Assembly: GCA_036011785.1 (NCBI GenBank)
Contig: DASCOB010000034.1
Span: 1-42,402, forward strand
DNA from: CAJWGI01 sp036011785
GTDB taxonomy: Bacteria > Chloroflexota > Anaerolineae > Anaerolineales > UBA11657
Direction of reading: 5' to 3'
DNA: 42,402 nt
Every line of letters begins with the position of its first letter. Positions within the stretch are counted from its first letter, which is position 1. Shown here piece after piece: positions 23,664 to 32,111 of this stretch. The position numbers and the translations under genes were made by a program. The notes under the pieces are model-generated. The model made no database searches, was not told the origin of the DNA, and worked only from the letters and a program-made list of their open reading frames with translations.

Positions 23664-24518
23664 ATGCTAACAGACACGCGAATTGCCTTTATAGGGGCGG
23701 GCGCCATGGGCGGCGCGATGATTTCCGGGCTGCTCTCCCGCAAGCTGGTTGCGCCTGACCAGATCGTGGCATCCGACCCTCACGAGGGGATTACCACGAG
23801 ATTGCACGAAAAACATGGTGTCGGCGTCACCACTGACAATGTGGCTGCCTGCGAGGGCGCCGACATTGTGGTGCTGAGTGTCAAGCCGCAGGTGCTGCCG
23901 CAGGTGTTTTCCGGTCTGGTGGGCCACATCCCGGTTGATGCGATTGTGATTTCTATAGTCGCTGGAGCGAGCGTCACCGCTATTAGTGAAGGGCTGCAGC
24001 ACCAAAGTGTGGTGCGTTCAATGCCGAACACCCCAGCACAGATTGGGGAGGGCATCACTGTGTGGACTGAATCTGGATCCGTGGAGACGCTGCAACACCA
24101 GCAGGCGGAGACAGTGCTGCAGGCGCTGGGACACGAGGTCTTTCTGGATGACGAAGATTACCTCGATATGGCCACGGCGCTCTCCGGCACAGGGCCATCC
24201 TATGTGTTTCTCTTCATGGAAGCGCTGGTGGACGCCGGCGTCCATCTGGGGTTCTCCCGCAAGGTGGCGGAGGAACTGGTGCACCGAACCGTAAAAGGTT
24301 CGGCCGACTTCGTGCTTCAATCTCCCAGACACCTCGCTCGGCTGCGCGATCAGGTGACTTCGCCGGGAGGCACCTCCGCGGAGGCTCTCTACTACCTCGA
24401 GAAGGCCGGGTTCCGCACGGCGCTGTCGCGCGCGGTGTGGGCCGCTTACCAGCGCTCGATTGAACTTGGCCGCGGCGGTATGCGCCATCGGCTGGATGAC
24501 AGCGTCAAGTCGGACTAA
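23664..24518 (+). CDS. proC: Pyrroline-5-carboxylate reductase
   Basis: NAD(P)H-dependent last step of proline synthesis. 284 residues. Seen: Rossmann motif IAFIGAGAMGGAMISGLL at the N-terminus, VVLSVKPQVLPQV, VVRSMPNTPAQIGEGITVW, and the C-terminal dimer-domain block ATALSGTGPSYVFLFMEALV plus DQVTSPGGTSAEALYYLEKA followed by GFRTALSRAVWAA, which is the ProC signature. GAGAGGAAAC upstream of ATG 23664 is a good ribosome site. It is the last gene of the yebC-ruvC-ruvA-proC run; a hairpin follows at 24563-24592. Confidence 0.96.
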   Translation: MLTDTRIAFIGAGAMGGAMISGLLSRKLVAPDQIVASDPHEGITTRLHEKHGVGVTTDNVAACEGADIVVLSVKPQVLPQVFSGLVGHIPVDAIVISIVAGASVTAISEGLQHQSVVRSMPNTPAQIGEGITVWTESGSVETLQHQQAETVLQALGHEVFLDDEDYLDMATALSGTGPSYVFLFMEALVDAGVHLGFSRKVAEELVHRTVKGSADFVLQSPRHLARLRDQVTSPGGTSAEALYYLEKAGFRTALSRAVWAAYQRSIELGRGGMRHRLDDSVKSD

Positions 24519-24562
24519 TCTCCGCAGGCACAATTCCATCATCTGGCAGTCTGGACAGTGTG

Positions 24563-24592
24563 CACGCCCGTACTGAGTAATGAACGGGTGTG
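24563..24592 (+). terminator. Hairpin after proC, possible terminator
   Basis: CACGCCCGT (24563-24571) can pair with ACGGGTGTG (24584-24592), 9 pairs including one G-U, with a 12-base loop. No T-run follows, so it may stop transcription only with help or merely stabilise the 3' end. Confidence 0.35.
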
Positions 24593-24633
24593 TCGGCGCG
24601 TCTGCAGCGTAAGGCTTATTCCGCAGATGATAC

Positions 24634-24662
24634 TTGACACAGCATATGAAATTGATTACACT
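24634..24662 (+). promoter_or_regulatory. Sigma-70-type promoter of the sigma factor gene
   Basis: A perfect TTGACA (24634-24639) is followed after 17 bases by TACACT (24657-24662). An alternative -10, TATAAT at 24662-24667, is perfect but spaced 22 bases from the same -35. The start would lie near 24669, about 85 bases before the ATG at 24754. This is the most consensus-like promoter in the window. Confidence 0.65.
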
Positions 24663-24753
24663 ATAATAAGAAAGATATATGTCTTCTTTATTGTCGCGGA
24701 GTAGGCACGTATCGAGAGTCCTTGCGCATGGTTGTGAATGGAGGCGCTGGCAT

Positions 24754-25677
24754 ATGATTGACCACAGGACGGACAGCCTGTATCAATTGCAGGTCACCGC
24801 GAGTCAGGCTGATCTGCTCACCCACGAAGAGGAGATTGAATTGGCAGGCTACATCAGCGCTGGGCGAAAGGCCAAAGAGCGATTGGAGGCCAGTCGTGCC
24901 AACGCGCGCCAACGTCGCGCTTGGGAGCGGCAGATCGTGCGGGCTAAAGCTGCGCGCGACCAGCTGGTGCTGCGCAACCAAGGGTTGGTAGGGAAGGTGG
25001 CGCGGCGCTATTTCGACACCGGCCTGTCATTTGAAGACCTGATGCAGGAGGGCCAGATTGGCCTGATAAAAGCAGGGGAGCGGTACGACCCCTCTCGGGG
25101 AACGCGTTTTTCCACCTACGCTGTCTGGTGGATTTGGCAGGCAATTGGCCGGGCGGTGGCCAACACCGGTCGCACCATTCGGTTGCCGGTCAACCTCGGG
25201 CACAAAGTGATGCAGCTGCGCCGGGCTGAAAATACGCTCACGCAGAAATACGGGCGCGAAGCGACAAGCGATGAGATCGCCAAAAAGCTGAAATGGACGA
25301 CGCACCGGGTGGAGACGGTGCGCAAATCCACTGTTCCCATCGTGCGGCTGGAGAAACTGGTCGGGCCCGGCGATGAGCCTGATACCGAAGTGCAGGACCT
25401 GTTGTCGGATGAATCCGTGCAGCGGCCGGAGGACGAGGCCGAGCAGCGCATGCTAGCCACAGAGGTGGCTCACGCCCTTCTCGATGAACTCACCCCTTGG
25501 GAGGCCTCGGTGCTGCGCATGCGTTACGGTTTCAGCGATGGCCGCCCGCACCCGCTGAGCGATCTTGCGCGCCGATACGGCCTTTCGCGCGAGGGCATGC
25601 GCCAGGCTGCCAATCGCGCGCTGGAGAAAGTGCGCCGTTCGGGTTACGGCGATTCTCTGCGTGCTTACCTCGATTAG
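24754..25677 (+). CDS. RNA polymerase sigma-70 family factor (RpoD/SigA-like)
   Basis: Directs RNA polymerase to promoters. 307 residues from ATG 24754, chosen for a GGAGGC site about 9 bases upstream; the frame could open at 24679 with 25 further residues of no family similarity. Region 1.2 (LYQLQVTASQADLLTHEEEI), region 2 (LVGKVARRYFDTGLSFEDLM, then QEGQIGLIKAGERYDPSRGT and RFSTYAVWWIWQAIGRAV, including the WW of region 2.3), region 3 (RLPVNLGHKVMQL...) and region 4 (DLARRYGLSREGMRQAANRALEKVR) are all present. It lacks the long N-terminal region 1.1, so it may be a group 2 rather than the primary factor. It lies between proC and the ATP synthase genes. Confidence 0.93.
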   Translation: MIDHRTDSLYQLQVTASQADLLTHEEEIELAGYISAGRKAKERLEASRANARQRRAWERQIVRAKAARDQLVLRNQGLVGKVARRYFDTGLSFEDLMQEGQIGLIKAGERYDPSRGTRFSTYAVWWIWQAIGRAVANTGRTIRLPVNLGHKVMQLRRAENTLTQKYGREATSDEIAKKLKWTTHRVETVRKSTVPIVRLEKLVGPGDEPDTEVQDLLSDESVQRPEDEAEQRMLATEVAHALLDELTPWEASVLRMRYGFSDGRPHPLSDLARRYGLSREGMRQAANRALEKVRRSGYGDSLRAYLD

Positions 25678-25867
25678 CACCCTGTGACGGTCGTGAGATA
25701 ACTCGGCAGTGCGGCGGGTGCGCGCGCTGTTTTTACTGCGCTGCGCGTGCTCCGGCGGCCTCTGTTTGTGAAGGACTGGACAACACAAACATCATCAGGT
25801 ATCATCCTTTGTCGAGCGTTGTTGGTACTTTGGACTATCATCAATCGTTACCCCCAAGGGAGAAGCA

Positions 25868-27523
25868 ATGACGGAAACTCAGACTTCCAGCATTTTCACT
25901 GAACTGCAGCTGCAGATTGCCGCTTTCACGCCGACATTGTCACAGCAAGATGTGGGTTTCGTGCTCGAAGCCGGTGACGGCATCGCGCGCGTGTCCGGCC
26001 TTTCTGACACCCGTAACGCGGAGTTGGTTCAGTTCACCAATGGGTCTCTCGGCACGGTCTTCAACCTTGAGCAGGACGCTGTCGGTGTGATCATTATGGG
26101 CGATTACGAGGAAATTGACGAAGGCTCAGTGGTGCGCGCGACCGGCCGTATCGCCGCTGTGCCGGTGGGGCCGGCGCTTGTCGGGCGGGTTGTCAACGCG
26201 CTCGGCCATCCACTGGATGGGAAGGGGCCCATCGCCGCGACCGAGACCCGGCCGATTGAGCGCATTGCGCCTGGGGTGGTGCGGCGTCGAGACGTTGACC
26301 GGCCGTTGGAGACCGGACTGAAACCCATCGACTCGATGATACCGATAGGCAGGGGTCAACGTGAGCTAATTGTTGGCGACCGACAGACCGGTAAAACCGC
26401 GATTGCCCTTGACACTATTATCAATCAGAAGGGCAAGGATTGCATCTGCATCTACGTTGCCATTGGTCAGAAAAAAGCCGCCATGGCGCGCGCAGTGGCT
26501 ACGCTTGAGGAGCACGGCGCGATGGAACACACCGTCGTTGTGGTGGCCTCCGCCGATGACCCCGCCGCGCTGCAATTTATCGCGCCTTATGCGGGCTGCG
26601 CGATGGGAGAGTATTTCATGGAGGGCGGTCAGGACGCGCTGGCCGTCTATGATGACCTTTCTAAGCATGCCTGGGCATATCGGCAGGTGTCATTGTTGTT
26701 GCGGCGGCCACCCGGACGGGAGGCTTATCCCGGAGACGTGTTTTATCTGCACTCTCGATTGCTTGAGCGCGCCGTGCAGCTTGCGGATGAATTCGTTATT
26801 GTGGCCGCAGACGCCGGCGAGGAGGTCGAGACGGGCGTGGACGGCAAGGTGTATGGCGGACCGCTGGCAGAGCACGACGCCCGTGAGGCGCTTGCGGCCA
26901 CGGATGATGCCGACGGATTGACGCTGCGGCGGCTGCCGCGCTCGGGTGGCTCGCTGACAGCGTTGCCCATTATCGAAACTCTACTTGGTGACGTTTCCGC
27001 TTACATCCCCACAAATGTAATTTCAATCACCGACGGGCAGATTTATCTGGAAAATGACCTGTTTTATGCCGGCATTCGCCCGGCGGTAAATGTGGGCACT
27101 TCGGTGTCGCGTGTCGGTGGAGCAGCGCAGACCAAGTCGATGCGCCAGGTGGCGGGTCGGCTGCGCTTGGACATGGCCGCGTTCCGAGAACTGGCCGCGT
27201 TTGCACAGTTTGGCTCTGATCTGGACAAGGCCACGCAGTCGCAATTGGAACGTGGCAAGCGGCTGCAGGAAATCCTGAAGCAGGCACAGTATGCACCCAT
27301 GTCCCTTTCCGATCAGGTGATACTCCTTTACGCGGGTGTGAATGGCTACGCGGATGAGGTGCCGCTGGAACGCATGCATGAATGGGAAACCGCCATGCTG
27401 CGTTCGATGTCGGCTTCCCACCCCCACGTTGGGCAGGACATCGTGGAGCAGGGCCGAATCACCGCTGAAACCGAAGCGGAACTGAAGACTGCGCTGGACA
27501 CTATCAACCTAGCCTGGAACTGA
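25868..27523 (+). CDS. atpA: ATP synthase F1 subunit alpha, with a family-unusual insertion
   Basis: Regulatory nucleotide-binding subunit of F1. 551 residues, some 40-50 longer than most bacterial alpha subunits. P-loop GDRQTGKT at 170-177, VYVAIGQKKA-type IYVAIGQKKAAMAR, catch-loop region LTALPIIETLLGDVSAYIPTNVISITDGQI, SVSRVGGAAQTKSMRQVAGRL, and the C-terminal helical domain. Between LLERAVQLADE (about residue 305) and GGSLTALPIIET (about 360) there is an insertion of about 50 residues with FVIVAADAGEEVETG and YGGPLAEHDA. ATG 25868 with AAGGGAG upstream. First gene of an F1-only operon; the delta subunit and F0 genes are not upstream here. Confidence 0.96.
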   Translation: MTETQTSSIFTELQLQIAAFTPTLSQQDVGFVLEAGDGIARVSGLSDTRNAELVQFTNGSLGTVFNLEQDAVGVIIMGDYEEIDEGSVVRATGRIAAVPVGPALVGRVVNALGHPLDGKGPIAATETRPIERIAPGVVRRRDVDRPLETGLKPIDSMIPIGRGQRELIVGDRQTGKTAIALDTIINQKGKDCICIYVAIGQKKAAMARAVATLEEHGAMEHTVVVVASADDPAALQFIAPYAGCAMGEYFMEGGQDALAVYDDLSKHAWAYRQVSLLLRRPPGREAYPGDVFYLHSRLLERAVQLADEFVIVAADAGEEVETGVDGKVYGGPLAEHDAREALAATDDADGLTLRRLPRSGGSLTALPIIETLLGDVSAYIPTNVISITDGQIYLENDLFYAGIRPAVNVGTSVSRVGGAAQTKSMRQVAGRLRLDMAAFRELAAFAQFGSDLDKATQSQLERGKRLQEILKQAQYAPMSLSDQVILLYAGVNGYADEVPLERMHEWETAMLRSMSASHPHVGQDIVEQGRITAETEAELKTALDTINLAWN

Positions 27524-27526
27524 TCT

Positions 27527-28423
27527 GTGGCCAGTGCCCGAGAAATGCGGCTGCGCATCCGCAGCGTGGGGAATATCGCGCAGGTGACGCGCGCGCTGGA
27601 GGCGGTGAGCGCTTCTAAGGTGCGCCGGGCGCAGGCCGCTGTGCAAGCCTCGCGTGATTATGCCCGCCGGGTAGTGGCCGTCATGCAGCGTCTCGGCGGG
27701 CATTCAGGCGGCGCAACGCACCCTCTCCTGGTTCCAAGGGAATCTGTTGAAAACGTTGGCCTCGCGTTGGTTTCCAGCGACCGCGGGCTCGCGGGCGCGT
27801 ACAACATGAACATCACGCGCGCTGCGCTCGCATTCGCGCAGCAGAAAACGCAGCCGGTGCGCTGGGTGACAGTGGGGCAAAAGGGCCGTGATCTGGTTTA
27901 CGTCCGTGGCGCGAACATCGCTAGCGACTTCCGTAGTTTTCGGGGCTCACCGACCTTTGCAGAAGTGACGCCGATCGCGCGCGTGCTTCTGGACGATTTT
28001 CTGGGCGGAACGGTGGACGAGGTGTACGTGGCGTATACTGACTACGTCAACACGCTGCGGCAGATAACGCGGGTGGAACGTCTGTTGCCGCTGGCGCCTG
28101 AACTGCCCGTGGAAAAGGATGGCGGGGCAGAAAAAACCGCTGCCGGCGGTGCGCCGGTGGGGTATACATTTGAGCCTGAGCCGGAGGAATTGCTCGGGGC
28201 GATTTTGCCGCGCTTCACGCAGGTGCAGGTGTTTCAGGCAGTGCTGGAATCGCTGGCGAGTGAGCACAGCGCCCGTATGGTGGCGATGCGCAACGCTACC
28301 GACAACGCAAATGAACTATCCAGTGCGCTACGCCTCGCATACAATAAGGCACGGCAACTGGCCATCACGAGCGACTTGCTCGACATCGCCGGAGGCGCGG
28401 AGGCGCTGCGCCAAGCGGCCTGA
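27527..28423 (+). CDS. atpG: ATP synthase F1 subunit gamma
   Basis: Central rotating shaft of F1. 298 residues: N-terminal coiled helix ASAREMRLRIRSVGNIAQVT, then RALEAVSASKVRRAQ, the Rossmann-like globular core (VALVSSDRGLAGAYN-type LALVSSDRGLAGAYNMNITR) and the C-terminal helix HSARMVAMRNATDNANELSS through ITSDLLDIAGGAEAL that pairs with the first. Starts at GTG 27527, three bases past the atpA stop. Slightly longer than the usual 285-290, with a Pro/Glu-rich insert before the C-terminal helix (about residues 195-220). Confidence 0.94.
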   Translation: MASAREMRLRIRSVGNIAQVTRALEAVSASKVRRAQAAVQASRDYARRVVAVMQRLGGHSGGATHPLLVPRESVENVGLALVSSDRGLAGAYNMNITRAALAFAQQKTQPVRWVTVGQKGRDLVYVRGANIASDFRSFRGSPTFAEVTPIARVLLDDFLGGTVDEVYVAYTDYVNTLRQITRVERLLPLAPELPVEKDGGAEKTAAGGAPVGYTFEPEPEELLGAILPRFTQVQVFQAVLESLASEHSARMVAMRNATDNANELSSALRLAYNKARQLAITSDLLDIAGGAEALRQAA

Positions 28424-28455
28424 GCAGCGCAGATAAATTACGATTTGGAGGGTTG

Positions 28456-29862
28456 ATGAATACGATGACAGGTAGGGTGGCGCAAATTCAGGGAGCGGTG
28501 GTTGATTGTGAGTTCCCCGCAGATAACCTACCCGACATTTATGAGGCGGTGGAGATTCCGCGTGATGACGCCGAATCTCTGGTTCTGGAGGTGCAGAAGC
28601 ATCTCGGCAACAACCTGGTGCGGTGTGTGGCAATGGACGCCACCGAGGGGCTGCGGCGTGGGCTGGCCGCCAACGCCACTGGCGCGCCAATTATGGTGCC
28701 GGTCGGGGAGGCCGCGCTGGGCCGCATCTTCAATGTGCTTGGTCGCGCCATTGATGAGCGCGGCGAAGTGCAGGCAACTGAGTATTACCCCATACATCGA
28801 CCCGCCCCACCATTCGAAGAGCAATCAACCGAGGTGGAGGTCTTCGAGACCGGCATCAAGGTAATTGACCTGATTGCTCCGTTCACTAAAGGTGGTAAGA
28901 CAGGCGTCTTTGGCGGGGCCGGGGTGGGCAAGACCGTCATCATCATGGAATTGATCCGCTCAATCGCGAAAGAGCATTCCGGTAATTCCGTCTTCGCGGG
29001 CGTCGGGGAGCGCACGCGCGAAGGCACCCAACTCTACCGAGAGATGATTGAGTCCGGCGTGATGAAAGACACCGTGATGGTGTTCGGGCAGATGAACGAA
29101 CCGCCCGGCGTGCGCCTGCGCGTGGCCCTGACCGGGCTGACCATGGCGGAGTATTACCGCGACCAGGGCCGCGACGTGCTGCTCTTCATTGATAACATCT
29201 TCCGCTTTGTGATGAGCGGGTCGGAAGTTTCCGCGCTGCTCGGGCGCATGCCCTCGGCAGTGGGTTACCAACCCACGCTAGGAACCGAGATGGGCGAATT
29301 GCAAGAGCGCATCACTTCCACCCATCGCGGGTCGATTACCTCCATGCAGGCCGTCTACGTGCCCGCCGATGATTATTCCGACCCGGCGCCGGTGGCGACC
29401 TTCGCGCATCTGGATGCCACCATTGCGCTCGAGCGGCCGATCGCTGAAAAAGGCATCTACCCGGCCGTGGACCCGCTTGCCTCTACCAGCCGCATTCTGG
29501 ATCCCAACATCGTCGGCCGGGAGCATTACAGAGTGGCCCGCGAGGTACAGCGCGTGTTGCAGCGCTACAAAGATCTGCAGGACATCATCGCCATTCTTGG
29601 TGTGGATGAGCTCTCGGAGGAGGACAAGCTGCTGGTCTCACGCGCGCGTAAACTGGAGCGCTTCTTCTCGCAGCCGTTTTATGTCGCGGAGCAGTTCACC
29701 AGCATTCCGGGAAAGTATGTCAAACTGGAAGAAACGGTGCGCTCTTTCAGTGAAATCCTCGATGGCAAGCACGATGAGATTCCGGAGCAGGCTTTCATGT
29801 TCGTGGGCACAATCGAAGAAGCGGTGGCGAAGGCGGAGGAACTGAGCGACGAAAGCGAGTGA
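28456..29862 (+). CDS. atpD: ATP synthase F1 subunit beta
   Basis: Catalytic subunit of F1 ATPase. 468 residues from ATG 28456 (TTG 28453 also in frame), behind GGAGGG. Walker A GGAGVGKT at 153-160, the catalytic glutamate in GVGERTREG, Walker B VLLFIDNIFRF, ARKLERFFSQPFYVAEQFTS and DELSEEDKLLVSRARK (the DELSEED loop that contacts gamma). Family identity is unmistakable. Third gene of the alpha-gamma-beta-epsilon order. Confidence 0.97.
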   Translation: MNTMTGRVAQIQGAVVDCEFPADNLPDIYEAVEIPRDDAESLVLEVQKHLGNNLVRCVAMDATEGLRRGLAANATGAPIMVPVGEAALGRIFNVLGRAIDERGEVQATEYYPIHRPAPPFEEQSTEVEVFETGIKVIDLIAPFTKGGKTGVFGGAGVGKTVIIMELIRSIAKEHSGNSVFAGVGERTREGTQLYREMIESGVMKDTVMVFGQMNEPPGVRLRVALTGLTMAEYYRDQGRDVLLFIDNIFRFVMSGSEVSALLGRMPSAVGYQPTLGTEMGELQERITSTHRGSITSMQAVYVPADDYSDPAPVATFAHLDATIALERPIAEKGIYPAVDPLASTSRILDPNIVGREHYRVAREVQRVLQRYKDLQDIIAILGVDELSEEDKLLVSRARKLERFFSQPFYVAEQFTSIPGKYVKLEETVRSFSEILDGKHDEIPEQAFMFVGTIEEAVAKAEELSDESE

Positions 29863-29871
29863 ATCTGGAAA

Positions 29872-30324
29872 ATGCCTATCCTCTGTGAAATCGTGACGCA
29901 AGAAAAACTGGTTTATTCTGACCAGGTGGATATGGTGGTGTTGGATGGAGAAGAAGGCCGCATGGGCATCCTCCCCAACCACTCGCCGCTGCTCACGACT
30001 TTGCAGGTTAGCGAGATACGGGTCAAAAAAGGTCAGCAGGAGGAGACCTTCGCGGTGGGCGGCGGCGTCTTGGATGTGCGGCCAGACTGCGTGACCGTGC
30101 TGGCTGATGTGGCTGAACATGCTGACGAAATCGATCTGGTTCGGGCGCAGGCCGCGAGCGAGCGAGCTGTTGCCTTCCTGGATGAGGGTGGCCCACGGAC
30201 TCCGGTGGCGCCGGAGGTGCGTCATGACATCACCCTCGCGCTTGAGCGCGCTAACGTGCGTTTGCGCGTCGGGCATAAGCGCCGCGATAAACCTGGGTTT
30301 TCCGGCTCGGACGACGCCGAGTAG
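29872..30324 (+). CDS. atpC: ATP synthase F1 subunit epsilon
   Basis: Small regulatory subunit at the foot of the shaft that can inhibit ATP hydrolysis. 150 residues: N-terminal ten-strand beta barrel (EIVTQEKLVYSDQVDMVVLD, EGRMGILPNHSPLLTTL, GGGVLDVRPDCVTVLADVAE) and a C-terminal two-helix arm. ATG 29872, nine bases after the atpD stop. The C-terminal arm is longer and more charged than in E. coli (to GHKRRDKPGFSGSDDAE). Last gene of this F1 unit; mreB follows after 42 bases. Confidence 0.93.
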   Translation: MPILCEIVTQEKLVYSDQVDMVVLDGEEGRMGILPNHSPLLTTLQVSEIRVKKGQQEETFAVGGGVLDVRPDCVTVLADVAEHADEIDLVRAQAASERAVAFLDEGGPRTPVAPEVRHDITLALERANVRLRVGHKRRDKPGFSGSDDAE

Positions 30325-30366
30325 TGCCCTCCATCTTTCCGGCGGGCCGCCACTGACAACCAACAA

Positions 30367-31374
30367 ATGGCTCTTTTTGGCAAAGATGTCGGCATAGATT
30401 TGGGGACGGTCAACGTGCTCGTGTACGAGGGTGGCGATATCGTGCTGCACGAGCCCTGCGTGGTCGCCATTCGCGTCGATGAGCAAAAGATTGTCTCCAT
30501 CGGGCAGGAAGCGCGTGAGATGTACGGGCGCTCACCCGAGAGCATCGAAGTGATGCGCCCCATTCAAGATGGCGTTATCGCGGACTATGAAGTGACCGAG
30601 CGGATGTTGTACTACTTCCTCACCAAGGTTTGTGGGCAACTGCGCTTTTTTAAACCGCGCGTGATGTTGAGCGTGCCGTACGGAGCAACCAGCGTTGAGA
30701 GCCGAGCCGTACATGAAGCCGCAAAGGAGGCCGGGAGTCGGGCGGCCTATCTTATCCATGAGCCGCTGGCTGCTGCCATCGGGGCCGGGCTGCCGGTGGG
30801 CACTCCGGCTGGGAATATGGTTCTGGATATTGGCGGCGGCGCCACTGAGGCCGCAATCGTTGCGCTTTATGGGATTGTCACCGCTCATTCCGCGCGCGTC
30901 GGCGGCATCTCTCTCGATCAGGCCATCACCACTTATGTGCGCAAGAAATACGGTATCGTCATCGGTGAGATGACCGCCGAGGAAATCAAGATTCGGATTG
31001 GCTCGGCACTTCCCATGGAAGAAGAGTTGGCAGTGGAAATCCAGGGGCGCGACCATGTGACCGGGCTCCCGCGCGACGCCACCATCACCTCCGGCGAGGT
31101 CACCGAGGCAATCGAGGAACCGCTGCAGGCGATAATCGCGGTGGCGAAAGCGGTGCTGGAGAAGACACCGCCTGAACTTGCGTCGGATGCCATCGACCGC
31201 GGAATAGTTCTGTGCGGAGGCGGCGCACACCTGCGCGGGATTGATGAGCGTATTTCCAAATCAATCGGGGTGCCAGCATACCTTGCGGATAATCCGGTGG
31301 GCTGCGTGGCGGTGGGCGCGGGCCGGGCGCTAGAGATGTACGATATTATCAGACCCAATCTCCCTCGGGTCTAA
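30367..31374 (+). CDS. mreB: Rod shape-determining protein MreB
   Basis: Actin-like ATPase that forms membrane-bound filaments and guides side-wall peptidoglycan synthesis in rod-shaped cells. 335 residues. Phosphate loops GKDVGIDLGTVNVLVYEGGD and VLDIGGGATEAAIVAL, the adenosine motif GIVLCGGGAHLRGIDERISK, and the N-terminal amphipathic MALFGKD typical of MreB. ATG 30367. It follows atpC in the same direction, with no clear promoter between; its last 45 bases overlap the 3' end of rex on the other strand. mreC/mreD are not next door. Confidence 0.96.
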   Translation: MALFGKDVGIDLGTVNVLVYEGGDIVLHEPCVVAIRVDEQKIVSIGQEAREMYGRSPESIEVMRPIQDGVIADYEVTERMLYYFLTKVCGQLRFFKPRVMLSVPYGATSVESRAVHEAAKEAGSRAAYLIHEPLAAAIGAGLPVGTPAGNMVLDIGGGATEAAIVALYGIVTAHSARVGGISLDQAITTYVRKKYGIVIGEMTAEEIKIRIGSALPMEEELAVEIQGRDHVTGLPRDATITSGEVTEAIEEPLQAIIAVAKAVLEKTPPELASDAIDRGIVLCGGGAHLRGIDERISKSIGVPAYLADNPVGCVAVGAGRALEMYDIIRPNLPRV

Positions 31375-32031
31375 TGCTGAAATTATGGGATTCAGGGCTT
31401 GCGTCGGCTTCGGCGCGATGTAATATGTCATGTGCTGCAGCGCGACCACCGGGTCGAGGTGTTGCACATACACATGGGGCGGCACGATCACGTTTATCGG
31501 CGCGTAATTCAGGATTGCCTCCACGCCCGCTTCGACAAGCCTTTCCGCCACTCGCTGAGCGTTTTCCGCTGGTATCGCCAACATCGTTACTCTGATTCCC
31601 ATTTGCTGGATAGTGCTGGTCATCCGCTCGGCCGGAATTACGTCAAGTTGACTGATTTTGCAACCGATTTTGTTAGGGTCATTGTCAAAGACCGCGGTGA
31701 TGCGGAAGCCACTCCCTCGGAAACCGTCATAACGCAGAATGGCCTTACCTACCGCCCCGGCGCCAATTAACGCCACATCCCATTCCTGCTTTACACCGAG
31801 GATGCGCCGCAGCTGCTCGCGCAGGTATTCGATGTTGTAGCCCGTACCCTGCTTCCCGAATTCGCCGAAATGAGAGAGATCCTTGCGAATCTGCGCCGGG
31901 CTGATGCCGAGATGCTCGCCCATCTCGTACGATGAAGTCACCTCCTGACCGCCTCTGGCGATGTGCGCGAGCGTGCGCAAGTAAATCGGCAGCCTTCCGA
32001 CAACGATATCGGGAATATTTGAAGGTGCCAT
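31330..32031 (-). CDS. rex: Redox-sensing transcriptional repressor Rex
   Basis: NADH/NAD ratio sensor that represses respiratory and fermentation genes when NADH is low. 233 residues. N-terminal winged helix (SNIPDIVVGRLPIYLRTLAH, then MGEHLGISPAQIRKDLSHFG and EFGKQGTGYNI), then a Rossmann domain with ALIGAGAVGKAILRYDGF and FDNDPNKIG, and NYAPINVIVPPHVYVQHLDP ending LQHMTYYI. Beyond that point lie about 27 extra residues that most Rex proteins lack; this extension is the part that overlaps mreB. ATG 32031. The mreB/rex convergent pair is placed downstream of the ATP synthase genes, possible Rex targets, though I saw no clear Rex site. Confidence 0.95.
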   Translation of the reverse strand: MAPSNIPDIVVGRLPIYLRTLAHIARGGQEVTSSYEMGEHLGISPAQIRKDLSHFGEFGKQGTGYNIEYLREQLRRILGVKQEWDVALIGAGAVGKAILRYDGFRGSGFRITAVFDNDPNKIGCKISQLDVIPAERMTSTIQQMGIRVTMLAIPAENAQRVAERLVEAGVEAILNYAPINVIVPPHVYVQHLDPVVALQHMTYYIAPKPTQALNPIISALDPREIGSDNIVHL

Positions 32032-32111
32032 GACAGTGTTCGCGTTGCCAATTTTCTAATTGTGATTTGTTGCGCAGACAACTTTAGCACTGATTGATGA
32101 TGAGCACAAGA

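Noticed and set aside
32041..32100. TTGTGATT...GACAA upstream of rex as an autoregulatory Rex site
   Set aside because: Only one half-site resembles TTGTGAA and the spacing to the other half does not match the TTGTGAA-N4-TTCACAA palindrome.
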